Shown: piece after piece, positions 36,748-45,964 of the stretch
Position numbering within the stretch: position 1 is the first letter of the stretch
How the letters are laid out: every line of letters begins with the position of its first letter
Origin: Flavobacterium sp. NKUCC04_CG
GTDB taxonomy: Bacteria > Bacteroidota > Bacteroidia > Flavobacteriales > Flavobacteriaceae
Reading direction: 5' to 3'
Length of the DNA: 64,000 nt
Assembly: GCF_019345525.1 (NCBI RefSeq)
Contig: NZ_JAHKRA010000011.1
Location: forward strand, 1 to 64,000
Translations under genes and position numbers: made by a program
Notes under the pieces: model-generated
Database searches by the model: none
Seen by the model: the letters and a program-made list of their open reading frames with translations, nothing else
What the model was told of the DNA's origin: nothing

Positions 36748-38013
36748 TCAGTTTTCTTCGTTCTCTTTTGCTGATTTCTCTTTTGCTAGTTTCTCTTTTG
36801 CTAATCTCTCTATTTCTTTACCTTTTCTTTCTAATATTCCGATTACAATTAGTATTGATATAGATAAACCTATTACCACGTACCAAGGCACTATACTAAA
36901 AAAACTTAAGTAAAAAACTCCGAAAAACAAAAATAAGCAAACTGATTTCAATATTAAGACACCGTCTTCTTTTTTTACTAAACTGGACACAACTCCAATT
37001 GTAGCAATAAGTTGAGTTATACTTAATAGTGCAAATACTATTCGCTTCCATATACTTTCAAAATATTCACTACTACTTTCAACAAAAATGAAAATGATTA
37101 AAGTCGGCACAATTAATAATGACAAAATAATAAAAGTACGTATTATTAGAATAAGCCATTTTTTTTGAAAAAAAGCAAAATTTAAATCTTTTACAAAAAT
37201 TAAATTGTAATTTATAATATCCTTTTTATCAATTACAAAAATGTCACTTTCTATGTGTTTTTTGAAAATTATTTTATTTTGAAACTTCTTGTACAAACTG
37301 AATTTATATTCCTTTTTAGCAATAGAATCTTGAATATCTGTAATTTTATTCTCATTTTCAGGTATTCTATCTATCTCTATAAACCTACTCACATTAGAAA
37401 TTGCAATACTATCCAGCTCGTTATCTTTATTATACAATAACTTATATAAGAAACCTTGGTACAAAACTTCTTGATTTTGCCCCTTAGTTAATATATCTAA
37501 AGACACATTTAATTTTTGAAACGGTTTTCTCTTTACTAAATTCTTTTTCGGCACTTTAAACAAATAGTCCCATTCATTGTTAAATCTCAATACCAAAAAA
37601 ACATCATCTACTCGAAATGCTTTAACGATAACATAAAAAACCCAACCAATTAAACCCGAGAAAATATATGTTGAAATAAATAAGATGGAAAAATCTCTGA
37701 AATTTTCCTTTTGATCAAAAAAGACAGGAAGTTCATTCTTTGCTAAAGATTTAAAAAGTTCTTTAAAATCTTCATACGAAATGTTATTTATAAACCTTAA
37801 ACCAAAATACTCGCCTAGTACAAAACCTAAAACAAATGTAATTATTAGGCAGAAAATACTCGAGAGTATAATCATTAAAAATCTTTCTAACAAATGCCCA
37901 TGAGAGAATTGGCTTTTATTACTATCTAAAAAATAAAATCTTCGAAAAATCACTCCTGGAAACAAAAATACCATTATATAAATAATGGTATTTAAAGCTA
38001 TATTTAGATTCAT
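36748..38013 (-). CDS. Unknown membrane protein of a prophage cargo pair
   Basis: This 421-residue protein has three membrane helices at the N-terminus (about 8-25, 45-70, 110-130), a soluble domain of some 150 residues, three or four further helices (about 290-395), and a Lys/Glu/Ala tail. The opening with VFLFPGVIFRRFYFL resembles small families such as DUF6338, but this is a weak likeness. Its tail is encoded by a short DNA tandem repeat. With the small gene before it, it sits between connector genes and the tape measure, has its own promoter and is AT-rich. An exclusion or anti-phage role is possible. Confidence 0.6.
   Translation of the reverse strand: MNLNIALNTIIYIMVFLFPGVIFRRFYFLDSNKSQFSHGHLLERFLMIILSSIFCLIITFVLGFVLGEYFGLRFINNISYEDFKELFKSLAKNELPVFFDQKENFRDFSILFISTYIFSGLIGWVFYVIVKAFRVDDVFLVLRFNNEWDYLFKVPKKNLVKRKPFQKLNVSLDILTKGQNQEVLYQGFLYKLLYNKDNELDSIAISNVSRFIEIDRIPENENKITDIQDSIAKKEYKFSLYKKFQNKIIFKKHIESDIFVIDKKDIINYNLIFVKDLNFAFFQKKWLILIIRTFIILSLLIVPTLIIFIFVESSSEYFESIWKRIVFALLSITQLIATIGVVSSLVKKEDGVLILKSVCLFLFFGVFYLSFFSIVPWYVVIGLSISILIVIGILERKGKEIERLAKEKLAKEKSAKENEEN
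36764..36808. repeat. 15-bp tandem repeat in a coding tail
   Basis: About three copies of a unit like tctcttttgctgatt encode repeats of AKEKL/AKEKS at the C-terminus of the cargo membrane protein. The unit is a multiple of three, so copy changes would lengthen or shorten the charged tail without a frameshift. Confidence 0.7.
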
Positions 38014-38024
38014 AACTTAAGTTC

Positions 38025-38261
38025 TTATTCTATTGAAATTTCTAAAGTCCTATCAGAAAAATCAACGGTTTTTGTCTTATTCTTATTCTCTCGTAACTCT
38101 TGAAGCGTTCTATCTAGCTTTTCTCGATCTTCCGGATTTTTTATAATATCCTCCAAGTCTTTAGATCCTAATCTAGATTCCATTTCTAAGTAACTAACAT
38201 TTTCTCGCATCTGTTTAACAGTGCTAGAAATACCATTCATTAGGGAAAAAATTATTTTCAT
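38025..38261 (-). CDS. Small protein of unknown function, cargo partner
   Basis: This 78-residue charged protein is predicted to be helical and has no membrane helix or signal peptide. It ends 11 bases before the membrane protein gene at 38013, and a consensus -7 element lies 50 bases upstream of its start, so the two form an operon. The function is not recognisable. Confidence 0.55.
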   Translation of the reverse strand: MKIIFSLMNGISSTVKQMRENVSYLEMESRLGSKDLEDIIKNPEDREKLDRTLQELRENKNKTKTVDFSDRTLEISIE

Positions 38262-38311
38262 AATTGAGAAATTTAAATTAGTATCGATATGCAGTATAAT
38301 TTAAATATACG

Positions 38312-38319
38312 CAAATATA
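38312..38319 (-). promoter_or_regulatory. Promoter of the 36748-38261 cargo pair
   Basis: On the minus strand TATATTTG is a perfect -7 element in an AT-rich 200-base gap. The -33 element is not clear. It shows that this pair can be expressed apart from the late operon. Confidence 0.5.
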
Positions 38320-38460
38320 TATAAAATAAGTTTTTAGATAAAGGATCGCGCATAACATTTAACAAATAATCCTATTTCGGAATTTATTAAGGTTATCAAA
38401 AGCTACTCTCTTTCAAATTTTTAAAGATATAGTTCTAGTCCAGTTTTCGTATCATAAACT

Positions 38461-38814
38461 TTAAAAGTCTTTTTCAATCAAAAACATTTCTTCTCGCACC
38501 GCATCTGTATATCCAAACCCCAATTCCCTAACAATATTTCCGTAATGCCCGTATATTATCTTGTTATGGATTGGATGTGATTTCTTAGTTATTTTTCCTT
38601 GAGCGGTGTTTCGAGTTCTCATATCTACAAAACGGTGTTTTCCCAGATGCTGATATACCAAAGCGGAGTCGGAAACCAAAAAGCGACGATCTCCCCAATC
38701 GGAATTGGAAAATCCGCGTTCACTCATCAATTGATTTTGTGCCTTTTCAATATCCACCGCGGTTTCACTAAAGACACGTTGGATAAATCGCCCTTTTAAA
38801 ATATCATCATTCAT
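38461..38814 (-). CDS. Phage head-tail region protein, unknown
   Basis: This 117-residue protein begins with a polar helix and continues with a beta-type region rich in Arg and His (HRFVDMRTRNT, HPIHNKIIYGHYGN). It lies between the portal-side genes and the tape measure, where neck and tail completion proteins are encoded. The exact role cannot be read. It is the last gene before the cargo pair, and about 200 non-coding bases follow. Confidence 0.55.
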   Translation of the reverse strand: MNDDILKGRFIQRVFSETAVDIEKAQNQLMSERGFSNSDWGDRRFLVSDSALVYQHLGKHRFVDMRTRNTAQGKITKKSHPIHNKIIYGHYGNIVRELGFGYTDAVREEMFLIEKDF

Positions 38815-38867
38815 CTCTAAATCGTTTTAAAGCTCAGTCCCACGAAATAACCATTGCAGGAATTCAT

Positions 38868-39275
38868 TCATTTTACTGGAGAGATAGTAATACTAGAAGT
38901 GTTTAAATCGAGAAACATACCTCCGAGAAAGCCACATTGGTTTTCGCGTTCCTCCAGTATTTTCTCAACTAATAACTTAGCTGCTGCCTGAGTTCGGACA
39001 AAGATGTCTAAATAACTATCATGGTCATGCTCGGAATAGTCGGTTTTTTCGAATAAATAGAATCCTAACATATTTTGATATTTCAGCGCATCATCTTGTC
39101 CTCCTAAATCGTGTTCGGGGACAATTGCCAACAACAAGATATTGTCGTCCATTTCATGGTCTTTCATGAATTTTGTTACTTCGTCCTTGGTTACCACCAA
39201 TTTTCCGCTTCTCACAGGTTCTAAAGTAGCTACACAAACAGCTACAAATTCTCTTAGTTTATTTATTTTCAACAT
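38868..39275 (-). CDS. Phage protein of unknown function (tail completion candidate)
   Basis: This 135-residue soluble protein overlaps the gene before it by 17 bases. The Asp/His-rich middle (YSEHDHDSYLDIFV) and the alternating strand pattern are compatible with a neck or tail completion protein, but no motif settles it. Position: third gene after the portal. Confidence 0.5.
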   Translation of the reverse strand: MLKINKLREFVAVCVATLEPVRSGKLVVTKDEVTKFMKDHEMDDNILLLAIVPEHDLGGQDDALKYQNMLGFYLFEKTDYSEHDHDSYLDIFVRTQAAAKLLVEKILEERENQCGFLGGMFLDLNTSSITISPVK

Positions 39276-40098
39276 TTTGTAAGTTTTGATAGTCCAAATC
39301 TCGTTTTCTTAAATCGTACATTCGCAAAATAACCTCCCAAAACTTGGACTTGCGAACTTGTTTTACCGTTCCAAAAACCCCGGTTTCAGCCAAAGTAAAA
39401 ATAATAGCATCGGCTCCAAGCCCTGGAATCTTTTCTGTTTGCACTTCATTAACATCAAAGATAATTGAGAAATCCAACTGTTGATTTCCCCATTCCACTT
39501 CTGCTGAAGTAATGTATTTTTGAAAGGCTGCAAATTGCAAATACACCCCGTAAATTTCTGCTTTAGAAACAAAGCTTTTAAGGATGCTCGCTTTGGCCTC
39601 GATAAGATTGGAATTATAGACTTCCTTTTTTCTTAAATAAAGAATAGCAGTAATTAAATACAACAACTCCTCATCCTGAGTTTGGCTGTATTGCAAAAAC
39701 AGTCTGGAAGCATCAGCATATTGTCCGTAAATCATTTCTTGAAAAACTTCTCCTGGTGAATAAAACTTTCTATAAAAGGATTTTATATGTCGGATTTTTA
39801 AATCGATAAAGTCTAGTTTTATTTGCTTTGCACCGTCGTAATCTTCGAAATATCCTTCCATAATCGAACTGAGTAAACACAAATTCTCCAAAGCGCTCTT
39901 TGATGATTTTTTTGGATGGAAGCGGTAGCCTAATAACTCGGTTATAGCCCGAACCTTAAAATCTTCGTAGGTTATGTGGCCCAATGAAAATTCATAAAGA
40001 TGGTGGCATATTTTTACGTACTCCAACCCATTACATTCCATTAAATTCTCTGGAATATATAAACTTCGTTGAACCTCTGGAATTTCAATATGTTTCAT
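39259..40098 (-). CDS. Phage protein of unknown function
   Basis: This 279-residue, mostly helical soluble protein has repeated Tyr/Leu-rich helices (about residues 25-200). It lies after the connector candidate and before small neck-type genes. No family is recognised. It overlaps the following gene by 17 bases and is separated from the preceding one by 12, so it belongs to the late operon. Confidence 0.5.
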   Translation of the reverse strand: MKHIEIPEVQRSLYIPENLMECNGLEYVKICHHLYEFSLGHITYEDFKVRAITELLGYRFHPKKSSKSALENLCLLSSIMEGYFEDYDGAKQIKLDFIDLKIRHIKSFYRKFYSPGEVFQEMIYGQYADASRLFLQYSQTQDEELLYLITAILYLRKKEVYNSNLIEAKASILKSFVSKAEIYGVYLQFAAFQKYITSAEVEWGNQQLDFSIIFDVNEVQTEKIPGLGADAIIFTLAETGVFGTVKQVRKSKFWEVILRMYDLRKRDLDYQNLQNVENK

Positions 40099-40110
40099 AA
40101 GCTTGATTTT

Positions 40111-41043
40111 CTAGGTGGACATAAACTTAGTTCCCTCAAAAAACTTCATATCAACAGCATGTTCGTCCTCTTTTAAAATGGGTTTCACCAACTGCTCTAT
40201 TTGCTGGATATTCTTTTTAAAATCACTATAAAAAGCTTCTCGTGCATAAGCAAGCTCATTGTTTTCGCTAGGCTTTTTAGCTTTGGTGGTATTGCGATCG
40301 GAAACATAAGCCTGCAAGACTCCTTCAGGGAAAAGCTGTATTGAGTAACGAGGCATTGCCCAGGCTAAGGCATAAAAAGCACAAGCATTTTTTACATAGT
40401 AATACAACTCTTGCTGTTCGTCGTCAATCTTTTGTTTTAAAAAATCGTTTAAATGATCGGTTCCTATTCTGCTTTTAATTTCGTGCGTCAAACATTGTTT
40501 GATACCAGGTTGAAGTTTTAAAAGCAATAAACGCGAATGGATTGGAAAAATTTCGTCAAAGCCTGCCGTAGTTCTAAAGATGGAATCCTGCAGTTTGTTA
40601 TAACTCGAAGTTTGTTTCCATTCTGAAATCCTTTCTTCTAAATAGCTGATTAAGTCGTCTAATGCTCGATAGTATTTTCGCTCCAAAGCATCATTATCTC
40701 GATCTAATAGCCATTCAAAAGCCTGCTTTTCGTTTTCTTCTAATCGCATGCGTCTGCCGTTATTGGTGTGCGCTAAATCGTTATTTGGAGCAAATAACCT
40801 ATAAGCGTTTATGGCAATCGGATATTGAATCATTTCGATTAATGTTTGTTTGTTGCCCTCCGGTTCTCCATACGCTTGAAAGGCCATACCGTATATTTCC
40901 CTACCTATTAATTCTACGACTTCTCGTGTTGCAGACTGAATTTCGGGTTTTATCGTTTGATATTTAATATCTACATCTATGAAACCCAATAAACTCTTGA
41001 GTTCTGTAGATCCTTTGTTGTTTCTATTAAATAGTGTATTCAT
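40111..41043 (-). CDS. Phage connector/adaptor candidate (DUF6712-like)
   Basis: This 310-residue helical protein starts 4 bases inside the end of the portal gene (overlapping stop and start). In Bacteroidota phages a protein of this size and character follows the portal and has been grouped as DUF6712; I recall this from similar layouts and cannot check it. The place after the portal suggests a head-tail adaptor. There are no membrane helices. Confidence 0.5.
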   Translation of the reverse strand: MNTLFNRNNKGSTELKSLLGFIDVDIKYQTIKPEIQSATREVVELIGREIYGMAFQAYGEPEGNKQTLIEMIQYPIAINAYRLFAPNNDLAHTNNGRRMRLEENEKQAFEWLLDRDNDALERKYYRALDDLISYLEERISEWKQTSSYNKLQDSIFRTTAGFDEIFPIHSRLLLLKLQPGIKQCLTHEIKSRIGTDHLNDFLKQKIDDEQQELYYYVKNACAFYALAWAMPRYSIQLFPEGVLQAYVSDRNTTKAKKPSENNELAYAREAFYSDFKKNIQQIEQLVKPILKEDEHAVDMKFFEGTKFMST

Positions 41044-42386
41044 GGCGAGATGTTTAATTGTCTTTGACTTGGTTCTATATCTTGTTCTTTCTGAGCGATT
41101 TCATGATTAAATCCCAATTTCAATTTTTTATTAGGCCAATTGGCTCTGATGCAATAGTTGATGGCTTTAGTCACTATCATTTCGGGAATATTAACTCCCG
41201 TTTGCAAATAGTTTTTTAAGGCATAGATTTGCTCGGAACCGGAATCGCTCTTACCGGATTCCGAAACATTCCCTAAGGCTGAATGCAAGGAAATTCCACC
41301 GGAAAGCGCATGATCGGCACGTTGTGATATCTTGATTTGCGCAGCTACAAAGTCTTTGATGTTCTGGTCTATGGCTTTTATTTCCCAACCGTGTTCTAAC
41401 AGGTTTGTACCTTCTACTGTAAAACTTTTAGTAGTATGCCAAAACTTACCGGCATTGCTGTCTCCAGATAATACTTTGGATATTTGGTTTAGGAGTTTTT
41501 CTTTGTATTCCTCCAACATACTTTCTTTGTAGTTCTTTCCCAGACTGGTGCATTTGTTTTTTAATTCCTCTCGTTTAGCAATCCAAAACTCATGCGGTGA
41601 TATGATGTGGTATTTGACATTCAGCGAATTTTCGGATAATGCTTTAAAAATCAGCGGAACAGCCGTACTCCTACGCAACCACTCTAAAGAACCATATAAA
41701 TCCGGAATGGTGTAATAATCCGTACAGAACGAATACATATTACTGTACAGTACAGTAAAACGATGTTCAAATGGTTTTGTGAAATCAAATAAAGGATAGC
41801 GCTTGTAGTTTACAATCGAGTCTAGAGTACTAAACTTGTAATTGGTGATGATTACCGAGTCTGCCTTTTTAAAATTCCCTTTAGATTTATGAGTTGCCAA
41901 ACGAGCTTCATTTGGGTTAATCTTTTCTAATCCCGCTATCTTATTTTTACCAATACGTCCGCCTTTGCCTTGGATGATTTTTGAAAAGATACCTTCGATA
42001 TAATTAAAGTCTATACAAGATTGTAACAAATAATTTTCCGCATCAAATGAGTCCAACCAATCGGAAACCTCTTGGTCTTCTACCCATTCTTTATAAACCT
42101 TTCCCTCTCTTATAATATTGGTATATAACTGAGGTCCTGTTCCCCAAAGCAATTGCGTTTTCTTAGACAATAGTCCAGGTGCGAGGTAGTTGTTTTGTAC
42201 AACATTCCGAATTTCTAAAGGCAAGTCGTTGTTATAGCCATAGGGATGCACGATATAGTCACCAATAAAGTATTGCTGACTACCGATAATCGGCATACTC
42301 AATTCGTTGGGAAGCGATCGCTCCTCGTAAGTAAACACCGTTTTCTCGGTGGTTATGATGGCACCATCTCTAACATATTCTATCAT
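41040..42386 (-). CDS. Phage portal protein
   Basis: This 448-residue protein has the portal layout: an N-terminal wing segment, a helical stem region (about 290-345, with LGKNYKESMLEEYKEKLLNQ), and a C-terminal crown with LSGGISLHSALGNVSESGKSD, a loop of the type seen in Bacteroidota portals. It forms the ring through which DNA enters the head. It is placed after a small gene with an ATGA overlap and before connector genes. The call comes from pattern and context. Confidence 0.72.
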   Translation of the reverse strand: MIEYVRDGAIITTEKTVFTYEERSLPNELSMPIIGSQQYFIGDYIVHPYGYNNDLPLEIRNVVQNNYLAPGLLSKKTQLLWGTGPQLYTNIIREGKVYKEWVEDQEVSDWLDSFDAENYLLQSCIDFNYIEGIFSKIIQGKGGRIGKNKIAGLEKINPNEARLATHKSKGNFKKADSVIITNYKFSTLDSIVNYKRYPLFDFTKPFEHRFTVLYSNMYSFCTDYYTIPDLYGSLEWLRRSTAVPLIFKALSENSLNVKYHIISPHEFWIAKREELKNKCTSLGKNYKESMLEEYKEKLLNQISKVLSGDSNAGKFWHTTKSFTVEGTNLLEHGWEIKAIDQNIKDFVAAQIKISQRADHALSGGISLHSALGNVSESGKSDSGSEQIYALKNYLQTGVNIPEMIVTKAINYCIRANWPNKKLKLGFNHEIAQKEQDIEPSQRQLNISP

Positions 42387-42673
42387 GGGATTACTTTTTT
42401 ACCATTAAATCGCAATAGCAATTCGACATGAAAAAAGCGAGGTAAACCACTCGGATATACTATGTAACCAATTAAGGATTCCGCTAAGTCCGATTGATCC
42501 GTGCGCAAGCCTGGGCGTAACAGTGCCTTCTCTATGACCTTTACTCCATCGGTTTGCCCTCGAGTACTATCGAAAGACTTGTACTCAAAAGAGAAGGGCA
42601 CGCCTATTTTGGTTAATTGGCGCATCATCTTAATCGCTTCGAATAGTTTCACTTCACTTGTAATCATACACAA
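42383..42673 (-). CDS. Small phage protein upstream of the portal gene
   Basis: This 96-residue basic protein starts the portal transcript segment and overlaps the portal start by 4 bases. The TRGQTDGVKVIEKALLRPG and YIVYPSGLPRFFHVELLLRF stretches look like a small folded beta domain. No family is recognised. About 290 bases of non-coding DNA lie in front of it. Confidence 0.6.
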   Translation of the reverse strand: MCMITSEVKLFEAIKMMRQLTKIGVPFSFEYKSFDSTRGQTDGVKVIEKALLRPGLRTDQSDLAESLIGYIVYPSGLPRFFHVELLLRFNGKKVIP

Positions 42674-42714
42674 GTTTACATACTTGTAAAATATTACAGT
42701 GTGACATTAAACCA

Positions 42715-42812
42715 GAAGCGCGCGACTCCCACCCCGACTCATATCTCTAAAAAAAAGCATCGATTGGCAACTGCCATTTTAAAACTTAGCGGGGCGGGGT
42801 CTAAAAACTCAT
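42715..42812. other. GC-rich imperfect inverted repeat in an AT-rich gap
   Basis: Between the radC-like gene and the gene at 42673, gactcccaccccgac near 42725 and gcggggcggggtc near 42790 can form an imperfect GC-rich stem with a loop of some 50 bases. The rest of the 293-base gap is AT-rich and must hold promoters for the two divergent genes. The function of the stem is unknown. Confidence 0.4.
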
Positions 42813-42966
42813 TAAAAACATTAATTTTTATAAAAAAGGGATTTAGTTCGTATAAACAAGACAAATAAATTTCTGTTATTTTATAAAAACACAGAAAACA
42901 CCTATATTTATTATTCATTCATCCTATTTAGAAACAGGATAATCAAGGATTTTATTCTAATTATTT

Positions 42967-43413
42967 ATGCTGGAAATACCTGAAATTAAAATTACAGTGC
43001 GATTGGAAGGGAATTCTGAGCATTTAAAAAAAGTAACTTCTAGCCGTGATGCTTACAAAGTTTTTCTCCAATGTTTTGATTCCGAAACTTTTTTATTGCG
43101 TGAAGAATTTTTGGTTTTGTGTATCAACAACGAAGATTGTGTTATTGGTTTCTACCGATTGAGTGTCGGTGGAATGACCGGTACTGTAGTGGATTTACGA
43201 ATACTGTTTACCGTAGCACTGCAGAGTTTAGCAACTTCTATAATTATTGCACACAACCACCCCAGTGGGTCACTAATTCCAAGTGAAGCAGATATTACGC
43301 TAACTCAGAAAATAAAAGAAGCGGGTATCTTTTTGGATATCCCGCTTCTCGATCATTTGATATTAACTCAAGATGATTATTTTAGTTTTGTTGATGAGGG
43401 ATTACTTACTTAA
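42967..43413 (+). CDS. radC: RadC-like JAB/MPN domain protein
   Basis: This 148-residue protein consists only of the RadC JAB domain. The JAMM metal motif is complete: Glu46 or Glu47 in REEFLV, then HNHPSGSLIPSEAD with His96, His98, Ser100 and Asp109. The N-terminal helix-hairpin-helix part of full RadC is missing, as is common in copies on mobile elements. Its function is unsettled; a metallo-isopeptidase or nuclease role is often discussed. It runs opposite to the phage late genes and its stop overlaps the stop of the next gene by 4 bases. Confidence 0.9.
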   Translation: MLEIPEIKITVRLEGNSEHLKKVTSSRDAYKVFLQCFDSETFLLREEFLVLCINNEDCVIGFYRLSVGGMTGTVVDLRILFTVALQSLATSIIIAHNHPSGSLIPSEADITLTQKIKEAGIFLDIPLLDHLILTQDDYFSFVDEGLLT

Positions 43414-44696
43414 ATTGGAAATTCCCTTTCCGTTAATTTACCTTCAGTCAATTCTGTAAACCACCCTAAAGTTTTAACATCTTCTATAATTAAATCTTCC
43501 TCTTCTTTAGAATAAGGCGTAATATTATCAATTAAACTAAATTTAAAACAATGATCTTTATTTGTTGAAATAAGAATCATTGTCTTATACTTATACTTTA
43601 TATATAAATTAAATGATTCTACAGTTAATGCATTTAACCTTTGAAACATTTCTTCCGTCATTTCATCTGTATAGCTTGTAAAAATTACACCTATATTGTT
43701 AAATTTTAATAATCTTCTTCCAAAATAAAGGCCTTTAAGACATCCGTATTTTTCATAAAAATCACAATAACTTTTAGCGAAAGAACGTCTTGTTAATCTA
43801 TCAAATGAGAGCAAATGTTTTGCTATTATTTCTCGTGAAGGAGTAACATTAACTAAAAATTCATTCTCTACTAATCTATCAACGAAATAACTAATTTCGT
43901 CAGCTTCTTTTTTTTGCTTAAAACTTTTATTCTCTATAAAAGTCTCCCACTTCCCATCTACTATTAGATAAAAATGATCTGTTTTACTATTATTTAAAAT
44001 ATCTGGAAATACTCTCTTATTTTCAATAAAATGAGCCAACAAATCTTTTTCTTTACCAGAAATAAAAACAGTTGTAAAGTCAAAATTGGCTATATTAGCT
44101 GATAACTGAAAAAACTCTTCCTGTGCCTCAATTGGAAAATCATCTTCGTCAGAAGGTAATAAAAAAGTACGCTTGTTTTTAAATATTTTTTCCCTTTTCT
44201 CTAGGTAATCTATGAAATCAGGAATAGTATCTAACTCCGATAATATTGTCTCAAATGTATCCCGATCAAATAACGTAATAAAATCATCATTATTTGTTGC
44301 GGTATTAAATGGATAAAACTTGAGATTTTCACCGAGATTGACAATCACACGAAAAACTTTCTTAATTCTTTCTCTCTGAAAAAGCTCTTTATCTCTGTCT
44401 GGATGTTTAATTATAATTTCTTTTTCACTAAACAACGTTCTGTGTGCCCCTTTTATTTGCTTAGATGCTTTATCTATTGTATTGTTAAAATACCTAAAGT
44501 GATTGCCTTTAAAAACATAATTCTTAACAGAGAATATTATAACTATTTCATCAAATATAATTAGTAAATCACAAATTTCTTTTTTATTTCCATTTTCGTA
44601 TTTTGGACTAGGATAACACCAGTATTTAAAAAACGACTTGAACGCGAGTTCATTTACGAATTCTTCACCTTCACTACCTCTCACTTGACTATCCAT
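43410..44696 (-). CDS. Prophage cargo protein, possible PD-(D/E)XK-like nuclease
   Basis: This 428-residue protein has an N-terminal domain with the order of a restriction-endonuclease fold: Glu11/Glu12 in the first helix, Asp43 in KEICDLLIIFDE, and a strand ending in IIFSVKNY with Lys58. The usual acidic residue before the lysine is Ser56, so the active site may be changed or inactive. The remaining 350 residues are unknown. It is AT-rich, lies between terminase and portal genes, and is not a structural protein by any sign. A defence role is inferred. Confidence 0.55.
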   Translation of the reverse strand: MDSQVRGSEGEEFVNELAFKSFFKYWCYPSPKYENGNKKEICDLLIIFDEIVIIFSVKNYVFKGNHFRYFNNTIDKASKQIKGAHRTLFSEKEIIIKHPDRDKELFQRERIKKVFRVIVNLGENLKFYPFNTATNNDDFITLFDRDTFETILSELDTIPDFIDYLEKREKIFKNKRTFLLPSDEDDFPIEAQEEFFQLSANIANFDFTTVFISGKEKDLLAHFIENKRVFPDILNNSKTDHFYLIVDGKWETFIENKSFKQKKEADEISYFVDRLVENEFLVNVTPSREIIAKHLLSFDRLTRRSFAKSYCDFYEKYGCLKGLYFGRRLLKFNNIGVIFTSYTDEMTEEMFQRLNALTVESFNLYIKYKYKTMILISTNKDHCFKFSLIDNITPYSKEEEDLIIEDVKTLGWFTELTEGKLTEREFPI

Positions 44697-44814
44697 ACTT
44701 TATATTTAAAAATTTTACAAAACACTTATTAATAATTTCCAAATAACGTAACACATCTTATTTTATATATTAATTTGCACTAAATATTCCCTTTTAAAGT
44801 GATTTTTAAAAGTA

Positions 44815-45858
44815 TTAACGATAACTACTAAATCTTCTTAGGATTTCCTTTCCTTCGTCTGTTAATACTGGTTTTTTGTCATAATTTATATCTTTAAAAA
44901 GACCTGTAAACAATCCTATGTATTCTAATTTTACTATATGATTTTTTATCTCTTCTTTCTCATCTTCGGGTAAATCCAAAGTTCTTATCTTATTATTCAA
45001 AATATTTAAAACATCTGCTAAAGATATCGTGTTTTCTTCACGTATCTGAGAAAAACTTTCATTAAAAAACTTCTCGAAGTAATCAGATTTTGGCAAATTC
45101 ATAATACTTTTATAAATAAATCTCTCATAAACATAGTCATCTACCTCTTTTTTGTAAATTTGAATACTATACGAGACATAATGTCTACTATTCTTGTCAT
45201 TATAGAGATTTTCAAGATTTTCCAGTCGTAGAATAAACGACAAATCCCGTTTTCTTCTATCTAATACACTCTCCTTTTGCTTATTCAGTTCTTCGCTTTT
45301 ATTTTCTAGATTTAATATAATATCTTTCAATTTATCAATGTCATTAGATAATAAAGTTGATTCATTTACTTTACCTAAAACTTCATTCTCAAGTTCTCCG
45401 ATTTTTACAATTTGTGTTTGTTCATTAACCAAAAGATTTTCATTACTAGCATTAATTTCCTTAATCTGTTTAGTTAGAATTTTAAAATTAAGAATTAATT
45501 TCTTATGATAATCATTTGTACTAACAGGAATTCTATCTTGTATTTCACTAGATTTTCTTATTAAGAAACTATAACAATTCTGCAATATATGGGAAATTAG
45601 TAATAGAGAAAATGTTACTAGTAAAATTATAAAAGTCCATTTTGAATTTATCAAAAACTCCTTTAGTATATCATAATTCTTAAAGTAAGTTTTAAAATAA
45701 TTAATCTTATCATCCATTGTACATTCTGCATCGAAGATAAAAAACGCATAAACGAGATACCAGTTTCTAATAATCCAAACGCCAAGAAATGTCGCTAAAA
45801 ACGGATTGGTAAATCTAGTTTTAACGGAATCGAAAACGGAATCAAAAGCTTCTTTCAT
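44815..45858 (-). CDS. Membrane coiled-coil protein, prophage cargo
   Basis: This 347-residue protein begins with TRFTNPFLATFLGVWIIRNW and has two membrane helices (about 22-44 and 73-93). A long coiled coil follows (about 125-215), then a C-terminal domain with a winged-helix look (LEYIGLFTGLFKD, PVLTDEGKEILRRF). The same kind of N-terminus occurs in many uncharacterised proteins on mobile elements. It has its own consensus -7 element and 118 bases separate it from the nuclease-like gene. Membrane-anchored sensing linked to that gene is possible but unproven. Confidence 0.6.
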   Translation of the reverse strand: MKEAFDSVFDSVKTRFTNPFLATFLGVWIIRNWYLVYAFFIFDAECTMDDKINYFKTYFKNYDILKEFLINSKWTFIILLVTFSLLLISHILQNCYSFLIRKSSEIQDRIPVSTNDYHKKLILNFKILTKQIKEINASNENLLVNEQTQIVKIGELENEVLGKVNESTLLSNDIDKLKDIILNLENKSEELNKQKESVLDRRKRDLSFILRLENLENLYNDKNSRHYVSYSIQIYKKEVDDYVYERFIYKSIMNLPKSDYFEKFFNESFSQIREENTISLADVLNILNNKIRTLDLPEDEKEEIKNHIVKLEYIGLFTGLFKDINYDKKPVLTDEGKEILRRFSSYR

Positions 45859-45875
45859 AAAAATGTTAGTTTCGG

Positions 45876-45883
45876 CAAAACTA
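45876..45883 (-). promoter_or_regulatory. Promoter of the membrane coiled-coil gene
   Basis: On the minus strand TAGTTTTG is a perfect -7 element 18 bases from the ATG at 45858; the -33 element is not clear. It supports independent expression of this cargo gene. Confidence 0.5.
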
Positions 45884-45964
45884 CACTAAAATTTAACATT
45901 TATGAGACGTTTCCTACACAAGCTAAAAAAAGGCTTTTGTAAAAATGAAAATGTAAAATAGTTT

